Shown in pieces: positions 58,790-64,000 of a stretch of DNA of 64,000 nucleotides. The first letter of the stretch is position 1. Each line of letters begins with the position of its first letter. The translations under genes and the position numbers were made by a program. Source of the DNA: CAVQGZ01 sp964400785 (GTDB taxonomy: Bacteria; Actinomycetota; Actinomycetes; Jiangellales; Jiangellaceae); assembly GCA_964400785.1 (NCBI GenBank), contig CAYNWB010000004.1, forward strand, positions 1-64,000, read 5' to 3'. The notes under the pieces are model-generated. The model saw nothing but the letters and a program-made list of their open reading frames with translations, was not told where the DNA came from and made no database searches.

Positions 58790-60373
58790 ATGCAGGTCTT
58801 CGTCGACAACCCGCTGCTGACTTTGTTCTTCTGCGTCGGGGTGGGAGTTGCCTTCGGCATGATCAAGTTCGGACCTGTGTCGTTCGGACCCGCCGGGGCA
58901 CTGTTCGCGGGCCTGGCGCTGTCGGCAGCAAACGCCGACGTCGCCCTCGACCCGGTCTTCTCCGCCATCGGGCTGTGCGTCTTCTGCTACATGGTCGGCC
59001 TGGCCGCGGGCCCGTCCTTCGTGCGTGCCATCCGCACGTCGTACCAGCCGCTGATCGTGGCCGGCACGGCCATCATCGCCATGGCGGCCGGTGGCCTGGC
59101 CGTGGGTCGGGCCCTCGGCGTCGACACGTCCTACATCGCCGGTGCCTATGCCGGTGCGGGCACGGCCACACCTGCCCTGGGCGCCGTCCAGCAGCAGCTG
59201 GCGGCCGGCGGAGAGGTGCCTCCCGAGCCGGCTGTCGGGTACGCGGTTGCCTACCCGTTCGCAGTGCTCGTCACGATCCTCGGTCTGATCTACCTGATGA
59301 ACGTTGGCAGCAAGAAGCCGACGAAGGAAGACTCCACGCGGCAGCCGTCCTTGGTCGTCAAGACGGTCGACGTGACCAGGCCGGTGTCGCTCACGGTGCA
59401 GACGATCGCCGAACGTTTCGGGGCGGTTGTCTCGCGCATCACCCGCGACGCCGACACGATCGTCGCCCACGCCGATGCGTCGATCAGGCAGGGCGACCTG
59501 ATCACGGTCACCGTCGGGGACGACCAGCTGCCGCTGCTGGTCGAGGCCGTCGGCGAGCTGTCGGCGCGTGAGCCGTGGCACGACCGCAGCCAGATCGACT
59601 TCCGCCGGGTCGCGGTGTCGAACCGGGCGTTCGTCGGGCAGACGTTGGCGCAGCTCGACCTGGACGGCCAGTACGACGCCGCCGTGAGCCGGGTACGACG
59701 GGGCGACGTCGACCTCATCGCCACCCCCGACCTCGTGCTGCAGATGGGCGACCGGCTACGGGTGACGGCCAAGCGTGAGGTGCTGCCGCAGATCACCAAG
59801 CACCTCGGCGACTCCGAGCGCGCGGCCAACGACATCAACGCTCTCGGGCTGGGGCTCGGCCTGTCCATCGGGCTGGTGTTCGGACTGCTGTCCATCCCGT
59901 TGCCCGGCGGTGGAAGCTTCGTCCTGGGCACGGCCACCGGCCCGCTCATCATCGGGGTGGTGCTCGGTGCGCTCGGACGTACCGGACCGGTCGTGTGGCA
60001 GCTGCCGACAGGGGTGAACAACGCGTTCAACCAGCTGTTCCTGCTCATCTTCCTGGCCGCGGTCGGCACCGGGTCGGGCGCCAACCTGGTCAGCGCGCTG
60101 TCGGGTGCGCTGGGTCTGCAGCTGTTGGCCGTGGCGCTGACCTTCTGCGTGATCCATGCGGTGGTCTGCATCGTGGGGCTGCGCACGGTGCTCGGGTACG
60201 GCACGGCCCGTTCGCTCGGTGGGCTCACAGGCTCGCAGCTCAATCCGGCCCCGTTCGCGTACGCCATGGACAAGAACGGCGACCAGCGCATCGCCGTCCT
60301 CTACGCGATGATCTTCCCCGTCATCATGCTGGGCAAGGTGATCATCGCCCAGCTGATGGTCATCTACTTCTGA
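58790..60373 (+). CDS. AAEX-family transporter with two TrkA-C domains (AspT-like)
   Basis: A 527-residue carrier. Two blocks of five to six membrane helices (about residues 8-180 and 350-527) flank two cytosolic RCK_C/TrkA_C domains (about 190-345). The repeated AspT motifs are visible as GAYAGAGTATPALGAVQ and GGLTGSQLNPAPFAYAMDKN. Family members exchange aspartate/alanine or move dicarboxylates such as succinate. GGAGG seven bases before ATG 58790 marks the start. Its placement between the CoA-ester lyase and acyl-CoA dehydrogenase genes suggests a C4-dicarboxylate substrate; this is inference. Confidence 0.88.
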   Translation: MQVFVDNPLLTLFFCVGVGVAFGMIKFGPVSFGPAGALFAGLALSAANADVALDPVFSAIGLCVFCYMVGLAAGPSFVRAIRTSYQPLIVAGTAIIAMAAGGLAVGRALGVDTSYIAGAYAGAGTATPALGAVQQQLAAGGEVPPEPAVGYAVAYPFAVLVTILGLIYLMNVGSKKPTKEDSTRQPSLVVKTVDVTRPVSLTVQTIAERFGAVVSRITRDADTIVAHADASIRQGDLITVTVGDDQLPLLVEAVGELSAREPWHDRSQIDFRRVAVSNRAFVGQTLAQLDLDGQYDAAVSRVRRGDVDLIATPDLVLQMGDRLRVTAKREVLPQITKHLGDSERAANDINALGLGLGLSIGLVFGLLSIPLPGGGSFVLGTATGPLIIGVVLGALGRTGPVVWQLPTGVNNAFNQLFLLIFLAAVGTGSGANLVSALSGALGLQLLAVALTFCVIHAVVCIVGLRTVLGYGTARSLGGLTGSQLNPAPFAYAMDKNGDQRIAVLYAMIFPVIMLGKVIIAQLMVIYF

Positions 60374-60488
60374 GGGCCGCTGCTGACACGGTTGTGAGCA
60401 ATCCAACGGTGCCATCGACGCCGTCGCAGCGGATACTGAGGGCAGTACGCCCGCCACCGGGCGCTGTTCCCACGTCCCAAGGAGACTC

Positions 60489-61685
60489 ATGGACCGCCTC
60501 GCGCAGACAGACGGCCTCACCGACATCCAGCAGGAGATCCTCAAGACCGTTCGCGAGTACACCGACGAGCAGATCATCCCGGTGGCCACCGACCTCGAGC
60601 ACAAGGACGCCTATCCCGACGAGATCGTCGAGGGTCTGAAGGAGATGGGCATCTTCGGGCTGATGATCCCGGAGGAGTACGGGGGCCTCGGCGAGTCGCT
60701 GCTCACCTACGCCCTGGTGGTGGAGGAGCTGGCCCGCGGCTGGATGAGCATCTCCGGAGTGATCAACACCCACTTCATCGTCGCGTACATGGTCAACCAG
60801 CACGGTACCGAAGAGCAGAAGCAGCGCTGGCTGCCGCGGATGGCCGCGGGGGAGCTGCGCGGTGCCTTCTCCATGTCGGAGCCGGGTTGCGGGTCGGACG
60901 TCGCTGCGATCCGCACCCGCGCCGAGAAGGTCGACGACGACACCTACGAGATCAACGGCTCGAAGATGTGGCTGACCAACGGCGGCTCGTCCAGCCTCGT
61001 CGCCGTGCTCGTCCTGACCGACGAGGGTTCCGACAGCGTCTACAAGAACATGACGACGTTCATGATCGAGAAGGAGCCCGGCTTCGGTGAGGTGGCTCCC
61101 GGCCTGACCATCCCCGGCAAGATCGAGAAGATGGGCTACAAGGGCGTCGACACCACCGAGCTGGTGCTCGAGGGCTTCCGCACCGGGGCCGACACGATTC
61201 TCGGTGGGGTCGGCGGCAAGGGCTTCTACCAGATGATGGACGGCGTCGAGGTCGGCCGGGTGAACGTCGCGGCACGGGCGTGCGGGGTGTCGAAGCGCGC
61301 GTTCGAGCTCGGCATCCAGTACTCCCAGCAGCGGGAGACGTTCGGCAAGCCGATCGCCCAGCACCAGGCCGTGCTGTTCCGGCTCGCCGAGATGGCGACC
61401 AAGGTCGAGGCGGCGCACCTGATGATGGTCAAGGCCGCGCGCATGAAGGACTCCGGGGCCCGCAACGACCTCGAGGCCGGCATGGCGAAGTACCTGGCCA
61501 GCGAGTACTGCAAGGAGGTCGTGGAGGACTCGTTCCGCATCCACGGCGGATACGGCTACTCCAAGGAGTACGAGATCGAGCGCCTCTACCGCGAGGCCCC
61601 GATGCTGCTCATCGGCGAGGGCACCGCCGACATCCAGCGCATGATCGTCGGTCGCCGCCTGCTGGAGGAGTACAAGCTCGCCTGA
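60489..61685 (+). CDS. acyl-CoA dehydrogenase
   Basis: A 398-residue FAD acyl-CoA dehydrogenase. The flavin/substrate segment AFSMSEPGCGSDVAAIRTRA and WLTNGGSSS are standard, and the catalytic base Glu is in LIGEGTADIQRMIVGR. The C-terminal RIHGGYGYSKEYEIERLYRE is well conserved. Methylsuccinyl-CoA dehydrogenases of the ethylmalonyl-CoA pathway are close relatives but usually longer, so substrate preference is undecided. AAGGAGA before ATG 60489 supports the start. Confidence 0.93.
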   Translation: MDRLAQTDGLTDIQQEILKTVREYTDEQIIPVATDLEHKDAYPDEIVEGLKEMGIFGLMIPEEYGGLGESLLTYALVVEELARGWMSISGVINTHFIVAYMVNQHGTEEQKQRWLPRMAAGELRGAFSMSEPGCGSDVAAIRTRAEKVDDDTYEINGSKMWLTNGGSSSLVAVLVLTDEGSDSVYKNMTTFMIEKEPGFGEVAPGLTIPGKIEKMGYKGVDTTELVLEGFRTGADTILGGVGGKGFYQMMDGVEVGRVNVAARACGVSKRAFELGIQYSQQRETFGKPIAQHQAVLFRLAEMATKVEAAHLMMVKAARMKDSGARNDLEAGMAKYLASEYCKEVVEDSFRIHGGYGYSKEYEIERLYREAPMLLIGEGTADIQRMIVGRRLLEEYKLA

Positions 61686-61736
61686 GGCAGGACGCCCACC
61701 TTGGGAGCCAGGCCAGGCCCGCCGTCCGGGGGAAAT

Positions 61737-61761
61737 CCCGCCGCCACCGCTGGCCGGCGGG
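61737..61761 (+). terminator. weak hairpin downstream of the acyl-CoA dehydrogenase gene
   Basis: CCCGCCG (61737-61743) and CGGCGGG (61755-61761) can form a seven-pair stem. No T-tract. It might end or slow transcription after the acyl-CoA dehydrogenase gene. Confidence 0.35.
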
Positions 61762-61772
61762 TCCCCACCCTG

Positions 61773-61864
61773 CCCGTTGATCACGGCAGGTAGGCCATGG
61801 CGTGCCTGCCGAGGCGTGGACACCTCGGCCAGATCCCGGACGCCTACCTGCCGTGATCAACGGG
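61773..61864. repeat. 23-bp perfect inverted repeat with nested hairpin (REP/MITE-like)
   Basis: Bases 61773-61795 are the exact reverse complement of 61842-61864 (arm ending in CACGGCAGGTAGGC on the left side). The 46-bp centre holds a second stem, GCCGAGG / CCTCGGC, near 61808-61829. The element lies in the 296-bp gap before the MaoC gene, which holds no other gene. The arms look like those of dispersed intergenic palindromes of actinobacteria, but copy number in this genome is unknown. Confidence 0.75.
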
Positions 61865-61981
61865 AAGAGCGGGCGTGGAGGGAGTCTGTCCGTACCGTCC
61901 GCAGCTCGCGGACGTGATACGTGAGCGGAAGCACACCGGCCGCCTGCCTCACTGCGACGCCGCATGCGGCACCATGAGGGC

Positions 61982-62479
61982 ATGAAATTCGGGCGCTTCT
62001 ACGAGGACTTCGAGGTCGGGGCCACCTACAAGCACTGGCCCGGCAAGACCGTCACCGAGTACGACGACCACCTGTTCTGCCTCATCACGATGAACCACCA
62101 CCCTCTGCACATGGACGCGCACTACGCCGAGACGTCCACGCAGTTCGGCAAGAACGTGGTGGTCGGCAACTACATCTACTCGCTGCTGCTGGGCATGTCG
62201 GTGCCCGACATCTCCGGCAAGGCGATCGCCAACCTCGAGGTCGAGTCGCTGCGCCACGTGGCGCCGACCTTCCACGGCGACACCATCTACGGCGAGACCA
62301 CGGTGCTCGACAAGAAGGAGTCGTCGTCGAAGAACGACCGCGGCGTGGTCTCGGTGGAGACGCGGGGCTACAACCAGGACGGCACGCTCGTGTGCATCTT
62401 CCGTCGCAAGGTCATGGTGCCCAAGCACGAGGTGGTGGGTGACTCCGAGCCCCGCCCGGAGCCGCGCGAGCGGGGCTGA
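61982..62479 (+). CDS. MaoC-family hydratase/dehydratase
   Basis: A 165-residue hotdog-fold protein. FEVGATYKHWPGKTVTEYDDHLFCLITMN with HHPLHMDAHYAETSTQFGKN contains the hydratase motif of MaoC enzymes (Asp and His in the HxxD region). Single-domain proteins of this type next to CoA-ester lyase and acyl-CoA dehydrogenase genes are recalled as mesaconyl-CoA/beta-methylmalyl-CoA hydratase candidates. The ATG at 61982 gives the conserved N-terminus MKFGRFYEDFEVG; an in-frame ATG 18 bases upstream is an alternative. Convergent with the NUDIX gene. Confidence 0.88.
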   Translation: MKFGRFYEDFEVGATYKHWPGKTVTEYDDHLFCLITMNHHPLHMDAHYAETSTQFGKNVVVGNYIYSLLLGMSVPDISGKAIANLEVESLRHVAPTFHGDTIYGETTVLDKKESSSKNDRGVVSVETRGYNQDGTLVCIFRRKVMVPKHEVVGDSEPRPEPRERG

Positions 62480-62481
62480 GC

Positions 62482-62904
62482 TCAGAGCACGCCGAAGTCG
62501 CGCAAGGCGCCCAGCAACCCTGGCGACAGGGGCATCTGCTCCATCTCGTCCGGGGTGAACCAGCCGACGTCGTCCGCGTCGTCGCCCGCGGCCAGCTCGC
62601 CCCCGGTCACCTGGCACGCGAAGTCGTGGATCTCGTACCGGTACTCCCCGGTCGGGTCTTGCCGGTGGACCACCCCGAGCAGCTCGCCGACCTGCACTCT
62701 CAGTCCGGTCTCCTCCACAACCTCCCGGGCCGCGGCGTCGCGGAGGTCTTCGCCGGGCTCGGCCCGACCACTCGGCAGCGACCAGCTACCCGCATACGGC
62801 GCGTGCCCTCGTCGAACCAGCAGCACGCGACCCCGCGCGTCGCTCAGCACCCCGCCGGCGCAGAGGGTCCATGCGGGTGGCGTCACCGTCGTGACGATAC
62901 GCAC
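62482..62904 (-). CDS. NUDIX hydrolase
   Basis: A 140-residue NUDIX protein from GTG 62904. The Nudix box GRAEPGEDLRDAAAREVVEE followed by TGL is complete, with all catalytic Glu residues. The N-terminal segment TLCAGGVLSDARGRVLLVRRG and the GSWSLPSGRAEPG lead are typical of ADP-ribose or nucleotide-sugar pyrophosphatases, but the substrate is not predictable. Its 3' end lies two bases from the MaoC stop. Confidence 0.9.
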   Translation of the reverse strand: MRIVTTVTPPAWTLCAGGVLSDARGRVLLVRRGHAPYAGSWSLPSGRAEPGEDLRDAAAREVVEETGLRVQVGELLGVVHRQDPTGEYRYEIHDFACQVTGGELAAGDDADDVGWFTPDEMEQMPLSPGLLGALRDFGVL

Positions 62905-62982
62905 CCCTCACCCGCCGATCTCGGTGCCCACAGGGCCCTTGAGACCTTGACGGGGCAGCATCCACCGGCAACGGTGCTGATC

Positions 62983-63615
62983 ATGGACGCGGCGCCGACC
63001 TGCCCGAGGTGCTCCAGTCCCCTCCGACCTCCGAGCGTCTGGGTCAGCCAGTGGGAGTGCCCCCAGCACGGAGCCGTTCTTCCGCTGCGCCGTCCACCCG
63101 AGCCCTCCACCGGCTGGCTGCGTCACGTGTCCGCGATGGCGCAGGTGCCGGTCTGGCTGGCCTGGCCGCTGCCGACGGGCTGGGTGGTCAGCGGGGTCGC
63201 GCCGATCGGGGACGAGGTGAGCGGGGTGGCCGCGGTGGCGACGATGCTCACCGGTCCGAGCCCCCTCGGGGGTCCTGCGGAGATGCTGGTGCTGTCCGAG
63301 GAGCCCGGTGTCGGCCTGGGCGCCCGTCTGGCCGGCCTGCCCGGCATCGACCCGGGCCCGGTGTTCGACGGCCCGCCCTACAGCCACGTCGAGGTCGACG
63401 AGCACACCGTCCCGCTCTGGCTGGTGCCGGGCACCGACCACCAGGCGGTGGTGGTCGGCGAGCGCAACATGGTGTGGATCTGGGTGATCGTGCGCCCCGC
63501 AGCCGCCGGAGTGATGCTCGTGGACCACCTCTCGTTCAGCGACGCGCGCCGCCTCGGGGAGGAGATCCGCCTGCTCCCGTACGGGGCCCGCAGCACCTGG
63601 CTCGACGGCGGCTGA
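62983..63615 (+). CDS. DUF6758 family protein with N-terminal zinc-ribbon-like motif
   Basis: A 210-residue protein starting MDAAPTCPRCSSPLRPPSVW. The CPRC pair and a further WECPQHG give a zinc-ribbon-like N-terminus. The rest (GPSPLGGPAEMLVLSEEPGVGLGARLAGLPGIDPGP) matches the actinobacterial family recalled as DUF6758, often found next to a PHP-domain gene, as here. No catalytic residues are obvious. The function is unknown. The upstream bases have no strong ribosome site, so the start is fixed by homology of the CxxC motif. Confidence 0.82.
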   Translation: MDAAPTCPRCSSPLRPPSVWVSQWECPQHGAVLPLRRPPEPSTGWLRHVSAMAQVPVWLAWPLPTGWVVSGVAPIGDEVSGVAAVATMLTGPSPLGGPAEMLVLSEEPGVGLGARLAGLPGIDPGPVFDGPPYSHVEVDEHTVPLWLVPGTDHQAVVVGERNMVWIWVIVRPAAAGVMLVDHLSFSDARRLGEEIRLLPYGARSTWLDGG

Positions 63616-63618
63616 CCG

Positions 63619-64000
63619 GTGGTCATCGACCTGCACACGCACTCGGACGTCTCGGACGGGACCGAGTCGCCCTCGGAGCTGGTGGCGACCGCGGCAGGGC
63701 TCGGGGTGCACGTGCTGGCGCTCGCCGACCATGACACGACCGCGGGGTGGGCGCAGGCCCTCCAGGCCGGTGCTGCGCACGGCGTCGAGGTGGTACCCGC
63801 GATCGAGGTGTCCACCGCCTGGCGAGGTGCCGACGTCCACCTGCTCGCCTACTGGCCCGACGACCAGGACGCCGCCCTGCAGCAGATGCTGCGCACGATC
63901 CGTGAGGGACGGCGGCTGCGCGTCCCGCGCATGCTGGCCGGGTTGGCCGCCCACGGCGTCGTCCTCACCGAGCACGACGTGCGTCGCGCCGCCGGGGACG
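63619..64000 (+). CDS. PHP-domain phosphoesterase (3' truncated by the window end)
   Basis: At least 127 residues. GTG 63619 is three bases after the DUF6758 stop. The PHP motifs DLHTHSDVSDG and LALADHDTTAGW, and later VVPAIEVSTAW, are all present, giving the metal-binding His/Asp set of a TrpH/YciV-type exonuclease (RNase AM-like, 3',5'-nucleotide phosphatase). The gene continues past 64000. It probably shares the transcript with the DUF6758 gene. Confidence 0.9.
   Translation, partial: MVIDLHTHSDVSDGTESPSELVATAAGLGVHVLALADHDTTAGWAQALQAGAAHGVEVVPAIEVSTAWRGADVHLLAYWPDDQDAALQQMLRTIREGRRLRVPRMLAGLAAHGVVLTEHDVRRAAGD

Noticed and set aside
59290..60291. Antisense 333-codon frame over the AAEX transporter gene
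   Set aside because: Composition is the Ser/Thr/Arg-rich pattern of a shadow frame and there is no family match.

Overview
The window is one strand of a high-GC actinobacterial chromosome. Nearly every base lies in a gene, GTG starts are common, and many neighbouring genes overlap as NTGA. Several markers fit Actinomycetota: an MshB-type mycothiol deacetylase, DUF1707, DUF3117, DUF6758, TatB, and a sigE-htrA-tatB-mrp block. From memory, the order typA / mshB / ferredoxin / dapC / dapD-dapE / LOG / folP2 / tag / DUF3117 / glgM-glgC / O-methyltransferase / sigE / htrA / tatB / mrp / MgtE-N protein parallels M. tuberculosis Rv1165-Rv1232c. The family cannot be fixed from sequence alone; a Nocardioidaceae-like organism is a guess. 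No rRNA, tRNA, CRISPR, integrase or transposase was found.

Layout. 0-5 kb: a TPM-domain protein, a small secreted protein, and a permease/ATPase/ATPase/TetR exporter operon resembling a split YbhF system. 5.1-13.8 kb: a five-gene minus-strand operon that is the best candidate for an undescribed system. It encodes an SRPBCC-like/helical protein, a class III cyclase-AAA-TPR regulator, a COG3349-type FAD oxidoreductase, a helical protein sharing a C-terminal beta-domain with the first, and a polyprenyl diphosphate synthase. 13.9-20.9 kb: malQ, a PfkB kinase, a DUF1707 protein, arfB, a pterin dehydratase, a frameshifted NUDIX-APH fusion and typA. 21-29.4 kb: a complete dipeptide/oligopeptide ABC operon facing an S9 prolyl oligopeptidase. 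29.4-38.5 kb: mshB, a VanW-type wall protein, ferredoxin, dapC, dapD, dapE, cell-wall proteins and LOG. 38.6-49.2 kb: folP2, tag, the divergent glgM/glgC pair, an RNB ribonuclease, O-methyltransferase, sigE-htrA-tatB and mrp. 49.2-52.3 kb: a TPP-riboswitch-controlled ThiXYZ-like pyrimidine transporter with a thiamine-binding protein. 52.3-64 kb: DUF1003 and MgtE-N/CBS proteins, a lipoprotein, a DMT exporter, a CoA-ester lyase, SDR, epimerase, AAEX transporter, acyl-CoA dehydrogenase and MaoC hydratase (probably part of C2/C5-CoA metabolism), a NUDIX hydrolase, DUF6758 and a truncated PHP gene.

How the genes work together. Three meso-diaminopimelate genes (dapC, dapD, dapE) lie near VanW, lysozyme-like and DUF192 envelope proteins. 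glgM and glgC make ADP-glucose and maltose-1-phosphate and are fired from one 23-bp intergenic region. The peptide importer and S9 peptidase form an uptake-and-digestion unit. Many genes carry a TANNNT box 6-8 nt before the start codon, the hallmark of leaderless transcription; this was used to choose several starts.
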